This document shows, one piece after another, positions 46,316 to 57,575 of a DNA stretch of 64,000 nt. Numbering within the stretch: the stretch's first letter is position 1; each line of letters opens with the position of its first letter. A model generated the notes under the pieces. The model saw only the letters and a program-made list of their open reading frames with translations. It had not been told where the DNA came from and did not search any database. Where the stretch lies: contig JACMZG010001913.1 of assembly GCA_018340805.1 (NCBI GenBank), positions 5,371,442 through 5,435,441 on the forward strand. The letters are read 5' to 3'. A program made the position numbers and the translations under genes. This DNA comes from Microvelia longipes. Lineage: Eukaryota > Arthropoda > Insecta > Hemiptera > Veliidae.

Positions 46316-47200
46316 AAAAGGAAAAATTATAGATATATGAATTGTAAGATAAAAACAAGATAAAATGTATTTGATGTAAATGCAGATAAGTCAAGAGTAA
46401 AGCATCTAAAGCAGATAATATGAGTAATACGAGTAAAAAGGAAAATTATAGATATCATATGAATTGTATGAGAGATACAAAGAAAGATATGATTAGATAG
46501 ATAGATATGATAGATAGAATAATTTGGGAACAGAAACAAGATAAAAAAGAAAAGGACAAATAGATAATGAAATATGTTTAAAGAACTGTATAAAATATTA
46601 ATATAAAATATAAGAAAGATAGAAAACATTTAATTAACAGAAGAATGTTAAATAAACTGTAAAACGATAGGTTATGATCAAATAGGAGATAAATAAATAA
46701 AATATGATTAAAATTAAGATTGAAAGTTATCTGTAATAGTATAGAAGTGAGGTACATAGAAATAAAATAGAAGAAATAGAAACAAATATAATTAAAAAAG
46801 AAGAATGATAATAAACTGTAAAACGATAGGTTTATGATAAATATAGGAGATATATAATAAAATATGATTAAATTAAGATTGAAAGTTATCTGTAATAGTA
46901 ATAGAAGTGAGGTTACATAGAAATAAAATAGAAGAAATAGAAACAAATATAATTAAAAAAGAAGAATGATAAATAAACTGTAAACGATAGGTTATCTGAT
47001 AAATATAGGAGATATATAAATAAAATATGATTAAAATTAAGATTGAAAGTTATCTGTAATAGTAATAGAAGTGAGGTTACATAGAAATAAAATAGAAGAA
47101 ATATAATAAAATATAACAAATATAAATTGAAAAAAATATAAATAGAAACAAATATGATTGAAAAAGAAGAATGATAAATAAAATGTAATATTTACAAATA
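46316..47200 (+). repeat. Purine-rich tandem repeats, about 160-bp unit
   Basis: Three-plus units start with agaagaatg(a/t)taaataaact (about 46639, 46798, 46960, partial at 47166). Each contains gattgaaagttatctgtaat and gaagtgaggttacatagaaa. Upstream, a looser pair (ggaaaaattatagatat near 46320 and 46439) and a gatagatagatat run occur. Long minus-strand ORFs rich in F, L and Y are by-products of the A/G bias. Confidence 0.88.
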
Positions 47201-47295
47201 ATCAAAAAATTGAGTTTATATTCGGTACAAGTGTATACCTTTGCGTAATGAATAAGTGCACATCGTTTCGATTCAATACGACATATCTAACCATA

Positions 47296-47605
47296 GAGAT
47301 ATGATTACTAGAGGGGCCTCTATTGGTTGCATTTTGAAACATCGAAAAAGTAACCTGACCACATTCGATAATATTATAATTAAATAAACACAACAAAATT
47401 GCAGTAACATATATTACAGAACGTTTAAAATACATATTAAAACACAGATAATGACAGGGAAGCTAAAAACAAATGATTTATTATAACCTAGCTCACTCTT
47501 GAAAGAGGTTTCAATGAGGTTACACAGAGCCCCTGAGAGCCCCAAAAAGATGTTTCAGGCCTTTATGTATTGAGATACGCCCTCTCTAGTATATATCTCT
47601 ATGTG
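47296..47605 (-). mobile_element. MITE M, full-length, minus strand
   Basis: Inverted ends catagagatatgattactag and tagtatatatctctatg; body as the reverse complement of the 52660 copy, about 310 bases. Confidence 0.86.
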
Positions 47606-47689
47606 TTTAACCATGATTTTTGTTGGATCATAAAAACGTTTGTTGTTTCGAACTAGATTTTGTGATAATCGCACATTTTATATTATAAA

Positions 47690-47960
47690 TAAAACCGTAT
47701 ACATTTTTTAAACTTGTTTTAATTATACTTGGTAAAATATCATAATAAAACCCAATAAATCAGACGCGTTTCGGGAAGTAACCCATTATCAGTGTATATA
47801 TAAATTAAACTTAACTTAAGGTTTTTTTATTGTTTTATAAGTTTTATAAAACAATATAACAATAAGTTTTATAAAACTTATTTTTATAAGTTTTATTTTT
47901 ATTGTGATATTAGACCAAGTATAATTAAAACAAGATATTCAAAAAATTATATAGTGTTTT
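47690..47960. repeat. Diverged relative of the 23-kb foldback
   Basis: attatacttggtaaaatatc with ccaataaatcagacgcgttt on the left and gatattagaccaagtataat on the right match the outer parts of both arms. The right arm lacks the hammerhead-like core. The left arm keeps it in mutated form (minus strand 47754-47801: CTGATAA instead of CTGANGA). Confidence 0.7.
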
Positions 47961-47984
47961 ATTTATTTTATAAAATGGATTATA

Positions 47985-49100
47985 AAAGTTAAGCAGCATC
48001 TAGTGTGGTCACTGGCTTAATAGATGACCGCTGGGAATAAAACGGATTTATTTACTATCTGAGGACGAGCTAAGCGAGTCCGAGAACGTGTTATAAATTT
48101 TTTAACGCTTCTATAGTCTAGGATGAGCTTTTTTTAGATGAAGCGAAAACGTGTTATAAATTTTTTAACGGCTTCTATGTTGAGGATGAGCTAAGCGAGT
48201 CCGAAACGTGTTATAAATTTTTTAACGGCTTCTATAGTCTGAGGATGAGCTAAGCGAGTCCGAAACGTGTTATAAATTTTTTAACGACTTCTATAGTCTG
48301 AGGATGAGCTAAGCGAGTCCGAAAACGTGTTATAAATTTTTTAACGGCTTCTATAGTCTGAGGATGAGCTAAGCGAGTCCGAAAACGTGTTATAAATTTT
48401 TTAACGACTTCTATAGTCTGAGGATGAGCAAGCGAGTCCGAAAACGTGTTTAAAAATTTTTACGACTTCTATAGGTCTGAGGATGAGCTAAGCGAGTCCG
48501 AAAACGTGTTATAAAATTTTTTTAACGACTTCTATAGTCTGAGGATGAGCTAAGCGAGTCCGAAAACGTGTTATAAATTTTTAACGGCTTTCTATAGTCT
48601 GAGGAATGACCTAAGCGAGTCCGAAAACGTGTTATAAATTTTTTAACGGCTCTATAGTCTGAGGAGCTAAGGTCCGAAAACGTGTTATAAATTTTTTAAC
48701 GGCTTCTATAGTCTGAGGATGAGCTAAGCGAGTCCGAAAACGTGTTATAAATTTTTTAACGACTTCTATAGTCTGAGGATGAGCTAAGCGAGTCCGAAAA
48801 CGTGTTATAAATTTTTTAACGGCTTCTATAAGGATGAGCTAAGCGAGTCGAAAACGTGTTATAAATTTTTTAACGACTTCTATAGTCTGAGGATGAGCTA
48901 AGCGAGTCCGAAACGTGTTATAAATTTTTAACGACTTCTATAGTCTGAGGGATGAGCTAAGCGAGTCCGAAAACGTGTTATAAATTTTTTAACGGCTTCT
49001 ATAGTCTGAGGATGAGCGAGTCCAAAGTTGGGAGGATGAGCGTAGCGAATCCGACGTAATGAGGAAAAGTTCCGAGGTATCCCGAACCCCAATTTCTTTT
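47985..49100 (+). repeat. Family A 3' part, enlarged by a tandem array
   Basis: Begins ggattataaaagttaagcag and atgaccgctgggaataaaac, ends gaggaaaagttccgaggtat. The array replaces the single gagcgaagcgag segment pair of normal copies. Confidence 0.85.
48058..49022 (+). repeat. 60-bp tandem array, about 16 copies
   Basis: The unit is gaggatgagctaagcgagtc plus cgaaaacgtgttataaattt and tttaacggcttctatagtct. Two sub-variants (acggctt and acgactt) alternate irregularly. Most other differences are one- to few-base insertions or deletions. The unit derives from family A's own 3' segment. Confidence 0.95.
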
Positions 49101-49223
49101 TATTTTAACGTTTATAACACTAAAGCAACCCTTAAATTCCTAATTTATTTGTTGCCCTCTTATTTAATTCTTGATATAAAGTCTTATTTTATGTATCGCG
49201 CTCTAATTTAAAGTAACACTTTA

Positions 49224-50245
49224 AAGGCCCGTCTACAATCTTAAGTTAAGTTAGGAAGAATCGAAGAAGTGAAGAATTCCTCAGGAAGAATCGAAGAAGT
49301 GAAGAATTTTCACTTAGAACAAACTATTTTGAAATTCCGCTCTTTAGACTAAGAGATCCGTAAACACGTCTACAACCTCTGAGTTGTTAAGTCAAGTTTT
49401 AAAGTTACAATTACACATATAGCTGTATTTAGACTACTTTTCTTCCTACCGTCTACACACATTTTATTTATTTACTTATTGTAACATCGAGCAGAGCTCA
49501 ATAACAATTTTAATACAATTTAAATAAACATAAACTACTTTTCTTTCTACCGTCAACACACATTTTATTTATTTACTTATTGTAACATCGAGCAGAGCTC
49601 AATAACAATTGTAATACAATTTAAATAAACATAAACTACTTTTCTTTCTACCGTCAACACACATTTTATTTATTTATTTATGGTAAACGAGCAGAGCTCA
49701 TACAATTTTAATACAATTTAAATAACCATTGCTTTTTCAATGATCTTTCCTCCATTTTTTAAAGACTTTTTGCAAATATTTTTTATTTACTTCTAAAATC
49801 GACCGTGTTTTATTTATTTTAATTAATAAATAAAATCAAAATGGATGAGGTAATTGTTGGGAGCGTTATTTTTCTTATCTCTAGTATGTCTACAGACGTA
49901 GGAACCTCATCCATTTCAAAAACTATATAATTCAAAATAAAAAGAAAAATATATATTATATAAAAAAATATTCAAACAAACAAAACAATCACATATTCAA
50001 ATAATCACATATTCAAACAACAACAATCAAAACAATCACATCACATCGTTTACAAAATATTGTAATCATTCAAAAACAGATTAACGTAGTACATTCTTCT
50101 TTAAGTAACTTATAAAAACCATTCTTATGGTTTTCTTAAGTCAAAGAGCGGGAAAAAAGAATTATTTAAGAAGAAAAAGAGATTTTTAAAAAATTCTTCA
50201 CTTCTTCAATTCTTCCTAACTTAACTTAGATTGTAGACGGGCCTT
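49224..50245. mobile_element. PIF/Harbinger-like non-autonomous element, 1.02 kb
   Basis: The left end aaggcccgtctacaatctta plus agttaagttaggaagaatcg is inverted at the right (cttcctaacttaacttagat plus tgtagacgggcctt), arms about 54 bases. TTA flanks both sides (49221-49223, 50246-50248), the 3-bp target typical of PIF/Harbinger. Inside are a 100-bp triple repeat and, near 49841, a short frame beginning MDEVIVGSVIFLISS, which loosely recalls the start of a Harbinger transposase; this last point is speculative. The 18-base aggaagaatcgaagaagt block is duplicated at the left end. Confidence 0.78.
49429..49728 (+). repeat. 100-bp tandem repeat, three copies
   Basis: Each copy contains actacttttctttctaccgt, cacacattttatttatttac and gagcagagctcaataacaat. 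The third copy has small deletions. Confidence 0.93.
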
Positions 50246-50259
50246 TTACTCAAACAGCT

Positions 50260-51010
50260 GTTTACACTATATTTCTTGGATACCAAACTAATCCAAGGCT
50301 ATTGACCCAGTATACATTTCATTGGAATTAGCTACCGTTCCAGTGGGTTTTACTTACCCAGTCAGTGGGTGAAGGCGAGCATGTATTGTATCTCCGACGC
50401 CATTGATTTAAATAAATTATTAATTACAGAACAAACAAATAATGATTTTATTGAAGCGACGTTTAATGATTTTGACCGATTTATTTAATCTATTATGATT
50501 ATTAAAATCGTTTACAACTTCAATGTTAATGTGCTTAACAATACTTGACAATGAACTTAAGAATAATAAGTATCAAGGTATTAGAAGCATGTTCAATGGG
50601 AAGTAAGCAACAGATTGTTAAGGTGTAAGTTAAGTTGTTAATTTTAAGTGTTTCTCTACTAAGAAACAAGGGGTGTACTTAAAGGGGTGTGCATTTTGTT
50701 GTTCAATTTTTCAAGCATAAAAGTGTGTATGTATGTTACACAATAGGTCGTAGAATAATTACCGGCATTTTATGATATTGGTATCAAATTTCTCAGAACA
50801 TAATGTAGTTTTCAAAAATGTTCATATCATGATATGCTCCAATTTAACTTTTTAAAGTTTTTTTTTGGTTTTAAAATTGTTTCGTAAAGTTTTTCAAAAA
50901 ACAAAATGTAGAGCCAATGCTTTATAGAGTGTACATATACGAGGTAGAAACTTTGAAATCGAGTCTGTTAAGAATATATGTCAATCAATAAATATGACAA
51001 ATCGGAAAAA
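50260..51010. other. AT-rich interval, no gene seen
   Basis: No domain-bearing ORF and no match to the other families in the window. Confidence 0.5.
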
Positions 51011-51019
51011 CTATAAGTT

Positions 51020-51290
51020 TTGAGTGGACTTCGGCCTCTTATCAATCAATCGATAAAACCGGAACTAACACTGATGATAAGATTAAATATTTTTGTGAAC
51101 CAAATATACATGTGTGTAGCATTTCAGCCCGATCTAAACTCTGTTTAACGATTTGTAATTTTTGAAATGTTTAAGGGGTCATTATTGAGGGTTAATGACG
51201 TCACACATATTTTATAAACAATAGGGTATAGGAGATATTAACAAGGTTGATTTTGGACCAAGTTTCATTTTGATTCGAAAAAGTGTTTAA
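51020..51290 (-). repeat. Old family A/B-type copy, minus strand
   Basis: Only the core is recognisable: actgatgataagatt, gggttaatgacgtcacacat (CRE intact 51196-51203) and ggttgattttggaccaagtt. The AP-1 site reads gggtca. Strong divergence around a preserved CRE. Confidence 0.6.
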
Positions 51291-51679
51291 AAGTTATCGT
51301 GTTCCATAGTCTATAGGAACAAAAATCTCGTACAATACAAAAACTTTAAATTACAAAGAAAAGACTTGTTTTACTTAACTAGGAAGATATTTAAAGTGCA
51401 AATGAACTCCTGCAATAAAATGATTATGTAATTATTGAAAGCTACGTAACCTGGATAATATTTATAAGTTAAAGAACCAACTTGAGAAATAATGTCTACA
51501 AACAACTGTAGTTAGACTTTGAAATTACTGCCTTTAAACTCATGATTAGGTGTTGCAATTTCAAGTGGTTTTGAAATAATTTTAATACTATATTTAGCGA
51601 GCCAATTTTATTACAGTTATAGTATACATATTTTTAGAACGAGTTCACTGGTGAAATGTGAAACAGTTTTAGCTGATCT

Positions 51680-51775
51680 TATATATATATGTAATTATAC
51701 ATATATATAATATATTTATTATATATATATATATATATATGATATATATATATTATATATAATATAATAACTAAT
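51680..51775. repeat. Interrupted (TA)n region
   Basis: TA-rich with ttta and gata interruptions. Confidence 0.85.
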
Positions 51776-51779
51776 TTTA

Positions 51780-52655
51780 TTTGAACAATATGTATAAAAT
51801 GTATATCTTCTATAAAAGTATTTAGTGAGAGATATATGTGTAATTAAATGGGGTTGCTTTTATTTTGTTTAATGAAAGATTTATCTCTCTATTGTTGTCT
51901 GTTGTAATTTAAACATTAAAAAGAATAAAAAAAGTTTAATGTAACCTTAGACTAGAAATACCTTAACAGGTATTCAGTCCGGAAGCCGTACCTGAAGAAA
52001 TGTAACTAATTCTGTACTACTTCAAACTAAATTTTTCTGGAAATTACCTTTAAGTTAAAACTTACCTTAAGTTTTGTTGTTGTTGTTTGTTGTGTTACCT
52101 CTCCTTTTGGTTTCTTTTGTTTATAACCTTTTTAACTCTGTTATAGACTTTTAAAGTTTATTTCTGTTGATTTGTTTTTAGTTTTTTATTTATTGTTAAT
52201 GTAGCTTTTTTAGTAGTTATATAGTAAGTATAATTGTTAAGTTAATACTTTGACATTATGTTTGGTTCCTGTCTTATTTATTTTTTGTATTTTGCACTTT
52301 GGTATGTTTTTAGTAATATTTTTGTACTTTTGTTTTTTAGTTCCTGAAGATGATCCAAATGGATTGTAATATATTGTTCCTGTTTATAAAAAACATTGTA
52401 GAATAAAAGTCGTTCTTTTCCTAATAGTAAAAATTACCTTAAAATATGAAGAAAAATCATAGTCTGCCTGTCCATAGTTGAGCCCTTTATATAATTGCTC
52501 ATGCAACCAAAGTTATGGTTCTTTCAAAAAAATTAAACAACTGTTATTTTATACAAAGTTGGCAAATTTCTTTTGAAAAATGTAGGCTTTTTATGGATTT
52601 TCCCAATTTATTAAGATAGTGTATCTATAGTAATATATTCTATATTATTATATCT
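51780..52655. other. T-rich interval with a degraded hammerhead-like motif
   Basis: At 52343-52385: cctgaagat, gatcc-aaat-ggatt, then gtaa. The order matches the 20.7- and 56.6-kb motifs (CTGAAGA, extra base, helix II), but GAAA has become GTAA. The long T-rich lead-in and the following aataaaagtcgttctttt are similar in style to the 56.6-kb site. Confidence 0.45.
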
Positions 52656-52659
52656 ATAA

Positions 52660-52985
52660 GCATAAAATATATATTAGAGGGGGCATAGACTATCTAAATA
52701 CATTTAGAAACCTGAAACATCTATTGGGCTCTCAGGGGCTCTGTGTAACCTCCTTTAAACCTCCTTCAAGAGTGAGTTAAGGTTATAATTAATACATTTA
52801 TTTCGGTCCTCGCACATTGGTTGTGTTTTGATTTGTATTTTGAACGTTCTACTAAATAATATATTGTAATTTTGTTCTGATTATTTGATATGTATTTATA
52901 AGCGAAAGTGGTCAGGTTACTTTTTCGATGTTTTAAAATTAAAATTTAACCTATAGGGCCCCTCTAGTAATAATATCTCTATGCC
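52660..52985 (+). mobile_element. MITE M, reference copy
   Basis: About 320 bases. 5' end: ataaaatatatattagaggg, ggcatagactatc. Body: gggctctcaggggctctgtg, gagtgagttaaggttataat, gaaagtggtcaggttacttt. 3' end: gggcccctctagtaataata then tctctatg. The ends are inverted repeats of about 25 bases. Other copies: 19928, 33425, 34495, 38437 and 47296. No ORF. Confidence 0.87.
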
Positions 52986-53315
52986 TCTAAGTATCACGTA
53001 TCTTAGTATATTAATAATATTGGCTATGCTCCTTATTGTAGCATATCTCCATATGGTTATCTATGTTTGTATCTGTAACCTCCGAATTATTTTAAAACGT
53101 TGCGCAATCTATATTGTTGTATAAATGAACCTGGGTTCTTCTGTTGTTTCCTTACTTACAAGGGTTTCGTTTTTAGCTTCCTATATCCCCTGGACCATGG
53201 TCTATCAAATTTGATCTGTTGATAATCATAGCGCATGAAGCGTGAAGATTAATAAGATTTGTAACCTAATCTTGTAGGCGCATTAGGTAGTTTCTAGCAC
53301 AAAGTATTCTTTATA

Positions 53316-53515
53316 TAACACTCGGCTAAAGTCAGTTGACAGTGCGCCAAAAAATGAGAGAGGGCAAGAATTCTATGAGTTTAGACCGACCGCGCCCCTT
53401 CCCTCTTCACTTCATGCCAACCTCGGTACAAAGAATACCTTTTTCGTAAATAAAATCATAAAAAGGCAACACTGGTTGTAAACATTTGTAACCTCGCTTC
53501 GCTTTTATCAAAATG
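53316..53515 (+). repeat. Copy of the 5' part of the 392-1305 element
   Basis: tataacactcggctaaagtc, agtttagaccgacc, cctttttcgtaaataaaatc and ggcaacactggttgtaaaca match 392-585 closely. No right inverted end was found. Confidence 0.78.
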
Positions 53516-53875
53516 AGTCACATTTTTTCAGGTCTGGCTCTTGGACTATTACTCAACTCATTTTTCCGAATTGGAAATTTGCAAACATAAATTCATATGT
53601 TCATTTTAGCAAATGATGGCAATAACATAATCATTTTTCTTTTTGTTTGTTGTAGGTGAGTACTTGTAATAATAAAACATCAACTGGAGATTGAATTTTA
53701 TTCTTGTTACATCACCATGTACATTTGATCTTTAAATTCGATCGACTGGGTAAAGTATTTCTAGAATACTATTAAATATTTTTTTTTTAAATCCAAACTA
53801 GCTGATCAAGGGATTGTTGTTGTCCCAAGGGATTGTTGGATCTATTAACCCAAAGGGAACGGATTCTTGTTACTA

Positions 53876-54587
53876 CCTTTGGAGTAAAGTGATGTAGAAA
53901 TTCATACAGTAGGGGTGGGGGCGCGGGACACAGTCGTTAAACTCCCCCGGAATAAGCTGGTTTAGATGGACCTGCCCTAAGTTCACCCTTTCTCCACTAG
54001 TGGCAGGTCGGTTCACCTTGTACCCCATGTATAAAATAATTATTTCTTCAATTCCAAGATTAAAATTATTTAAAAGGTCTTAAACAATGTTAAAAATTGT
54101 ATTAATTATTTTAAAGGTATAATTTCATAAAATGTTATAAAAATATAAACGCTGTGTTAATTTTAAGTAGATCTATATCGTGATAACCATGAATGTAAAC
54201 AAAACATCAAAAATGTTTGTAAAACAAACATCAAACCGGGAAATTATAAATTTAATTTACGTCTTCGTTGTCTCATTATAACACAACTTTCGTAACACAC
54301 GTTATCCTATTTTCTAAAAAAAATATCTTATTAACAACTAAAAAAGAAAAAAAGTTAATGAATAAGATAAAAAATTGTCTTGTTTACATTTTTTACATAA
54401 ATAGAGTCTTGATTTAAAACTGATAACAATAGTGATAAGCGTTACAAGGTGAAAACTAGCGCTCGGTGCCGGTAATTGATGCAACTATCCCTGTTTTTTT
54501 AGGACCACCTAAAACCAGGGAGTTAGACCACTGTGACCCCCGCCCCCAACTCTACTGTATGAATTTCTACATCACTTTACTTTGGGG
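53876..54587. mobile_element. Inverted-end element, 0.7 kb, about 95-bp ends
   Basis: gagtaaagtgatgtagaaat plus tcatacagtaggggtggggg at the left is inverted at the right (cccccaactctactgtatga plus atttctacatcactttactt). The inner part, ggacacagtcgttaaactcc / gggagttagaccactgtgac, also pairs. No transposase. Confidence 0.83.
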
Positions 54588-54639
54588 TTTTCATATGCTA
54601 CTAATGAGTAGCATATAGAAATAGTAAAGCCATTTTTTA

Positions 54640-55205
54640 ATTATCCTCATTTATACCGTACAGGTATATAGGAAAAATATGAAAATAAATATAAGTATAA
54701 TAATAAATAAGTAAGTAAGTATAAATGTAAGTATATAAAAGTAATTTCCTGTTTATAGGAAACAGGATGAAACAGATATTATCAGTTTTAGGTATTTTTA
54801 AGGCCTCCTAAATGGTTTTTACTAAGTTGTCTATCTGTATGTGCGTTTGTGTGTCTGTTATCATCGTACGCGCCTAGTGTATTTTATGCCAGAGTTGAAA
54901 CTTCGGAGAAAAATCGCTCTAACCGCTGTAGTTGTTGCTGTTTTTGAAAATATTTTTTATGACGTCATTAACCCGCAATAATGACTCAGCAAAAACTTCT
55001 AATAATTATTAAATGCGGAAAAATGAGGCGATCGGATTAAAATTTGGCACGCATGTGGTGGCTATGTATAAACTAACATATGTGCTAAGTTTCATCTCAT
55101 TATTAGCATTAGTTCAATTTTTATCGAATGACTTGTTTACGTTTTTTAAAAAAGTATCAGAAACTCAGAATATCAAAAAGTACCGATGTACCGTGTACCC
55201 GATTT
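54640..55205 (+). repeat. Family A repeat, plus strand, 3' truncated or deleted
   Basis: Starts tcctcatttataccgtacag. Both module sites are intact (54960-54967, 54982-54988). It runs to tgacttgtttacgttttt, then jumps to the terminal gtaccgatgtaccgtgtacc, lacking the gagcgaagcgag region. Confidence 0.8.
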
Positions 55206-55615
55206 TTTAAATTGATTTCGTTTACGATCGAACCCAAAGCATGCATTCTTCATATTTCCTGACATTTTTTAATGTCTGGTTTGATTGTAGTCAGGGAAGA
55301 GGAAGGAGTGAAAGTATATTGGATGAAAAAGATTAAAGAATGAACAAAAGACTTGCCAACTAGGCCAAATGAAAGTAAAACAACACATAAGAATACGGTC
55401 ACTCCATTCGCACTGGACATCTGCTAAACCTATTTTTTATTAACAAGAGGCTTTGGCCGCTTCGCGACGTAGGCGCTGGGGGCCGGTCCACGGCTTCCAC
55501 TTTGTTTGTTTTGCGACTTCAAGGTCGTTGTCCTTTAGAAGATTGTCATATTTCTAGTTTTTAAATAAGTGGCATACTTCCACAGTATAAGCGAATTTTA
55601 AAATGTATTCTTCAA
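55206..55615. other. Interval without a recognised gene
   Basis: About 55440-55530 is relatively GC-rich (cgcgacgtaggcgctggggg) but shows no feature I can name. Confidence 0.5.
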
Positions 55616-55616
55616 A

Positions 55617-56085
55617 AAATCGGGTACGGGATACCTCGGAACTTTTCCTCATCACATCAATTTCGCTATGCTTATCCTTCCTGCTTTTATTGGACCATTT
55701 TCTTTTTTTTTCTAAGTTTTTGAAAAATCGTATAGAAGTAATTCAATAAAAAATTGATCTAATGCTGATTATGAGATGAAACTTGGCACATATAACGGCG
55801 CATGTGTCTTATACATAGTCACATGCGTGCTTCATCTAAATCCGATCGCATAATTGTTTTCGCGTTTTATAATTTTTACTAAGTCATTATTGCGGGTTAA
55901 TGACTTCATAAAACATTTATTTTCCGAATAGCACAACAACAGCAGTAGACTGATTTTTGTACAAAACTTCAACTCTCTAGCATAAATACACTGGGCGCTA
56001 CTAGGATAACAGACACACACACACACAAACATATACATACACACTCACACACATACATACACACATTTTTTCCTTACCTCATTTA
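55617..56085 (-). repeat. Family A repeat, minus strand, internally deleted
   Basis: aaaatcgggtacgggatacc and tcggaacttttcctcatcac, then a jump to the attcaataaaaaattgatct region and on to a (CA)-rich stretch and cttacctcatttaa. Both module sites have single-base changes. Confidence 0.78.
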
Positions 56086-56097
56086 ATATACATAATA

Positions 56098-56099
56098 TT

Positions 56100-56155
<56 letters not shown>

Positions 56156-56252
56156 ATTATATTATTATCATATCATAATTATTATCATATATACCTAAAT
56201 ATTTAATATATATATATATATATATAATTATATATATATTATATATAATATA

Positions 56253-56283
<31 letters not shown>
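56098..56283. repeat. Two (TA)n tracts
   Basis: 56098-56152 and about 56206-56283, separated by attatcatatcata-type sequence. Confidence 0.93.
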
Positions 56284-56576
56284 AATGAGGGTAGAGGAAA
56301 ATAAGATTTAAAATAATATTATAATAAATACTGTTAAGATTGTTAATGTCTTGGCAGCTTTTATATAAATCATTTCTAAAAATTTCCTGTTGTCTGTATA
56401 CGGTTCTGTGTGAAGTATACGACAGTTTTCTATGTCTGGTCGGTGGTCAAGTTTTCCTTATCCCTTTTTTGTGATGTAATTTTAAATTTATTTACTTAGT
56501 TAGACACGTGACATAAAAAGCATTCAAAATTTTATTTATTTTCAAACTTATTCGTTTTTGTCATTTTTAAGAACTG

Positions 56577-56620
56577 AAGAAGCTCAGGATCCCTGGGCGA
56601 AAGCTCTTTGTCAATTTATT
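56577..56620 (+). ncRNA. Hammerhead-like motif, candidate
   Basis: CTGAAGA, one extra A, GCTCAGG-ATC-CCTGGGC (7-bp hairpin, one G-U pair), GAAA, then gctc. AAGAA before the core can pair partly with ttt(g)t after it. Helix II differs in sequence from the 20.7- and 23-kb motifs but pairs fully, which supports conserved structure. Activity is uncertain because helix III would be a single pair. Confidence 0.45.
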
Positions 56621-56659
56621 TTTAATAAATTTTAATAAAAAGGACAGAAGCCTTCATTA

Positions 56660-57341
56660 ATTTAATTGATATTAAAGTTTTTATAATTTCAAATTTGACT
56701 ATATTAATTGACTCAAATATATTAATTTAAGTCAGTACAGGCTGCGTTTGAATTCTACTGCTACCGGGTCTTAGTGGATTTTCTTCAAAGTTTTAAAGTA
56801 AAAACTTTAAGAAAACCTAAACTATACAACATGATAGAAACAGTATTGTCTGAATTGGACCGGTAAACACCGGTTATTGTTTCTGAACACACACTTACTG
56901 TTTTTTTCCTAAACCCAGCTGTTTAAGTAGTAGATTAAATGAGTATCTTTATATGCTGTTTGGTAGAGTCCCCACTATACCTGGGGTTTCTTAACTCCAG
57001 GTTAAGAAACATTTATTCTAAAGCATGTATAAGGAGAGAAGAGTGCGAGCTCCTATACTTGTCTCTATTCCTGATACTCAAGCAGTCATTTTTGGCCTGG
57101 CACAGGTGCTTCGACTCCCCTTCCCCCTCTGTAGTCCAGTTGGATGCCGCATGTCTGTAGGCCTAACAAGTGCATCTTTGATAAGGGAATTTTAACATTA
57201 AATATGTTTGTATTCACTTGTTGGCTTGATTTCTTTTAACATGATTATGTAAGTGCAAGCTCCTACGTAACTCTAGTCTCCTTGTACAGACTAGACTTGG
57301 TTTGTACTGTCACTAAATTGAGGTACTCGAGTGCATTGATT
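56660..57341. other. Left flank of the LINE; no gene seen
   Basis: The ORF at 56939-57160 has no recognised domain. It contains the first copy of the 66-bp repeat (56928-56993). Ends with gtgcattgatt (57331-57341), the LINE target duplication. Confidence 0.6.
56928..56993 (+). repeat. 66-bp direct repeat, left copy
   Basis: Starts tagtagattaaatgagtatc and ends cctggggtttctta. Repeated at 62712-62777 with one mismatch. Confidence 0.95.
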
Positions 57342-57575
57342 ATATATATTACTTATATATATTACTTATATATATATAAGTTGACAGAAGAAATTAACTG
57401 TTCCTGAAAATAGTCTAAAAGTTTGAGATAGAGACTTCTGAATTAGGTAAAATTTTGCAACATTAATAAAGTAAGCCTTCTTAACAGACTGAGACTGAAA
57501 TTATTAACAGCGCTGCTCTATTAACTTTGATTTGGGAGATTTTAATATTTTTCAATCTTAAAATTTGACATAATA

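Noticed and set aside
46327..47119. Minus-strand F/L/I/Y-rich ORFs as a multi-pass membrane protein
   Set aside because: They are overlapping frames of a purine-rich tandem repeat; the hydrophobicity follows from A/G composition on the plus strand.
48058..49022. CRISPR-like regular array
   Set aside because: There are no unique spacers; the whole 60-bp unit is repeated, and the genome is eukaryotic. The same applies to 20196-20500 and 36236-36990.
56939..57160. 73-aa ORF upstream of the LINE as a host exon
   Set aside because: It overlaps the 66-bp repeat and has no recognisable domain or splice-supported continuation.
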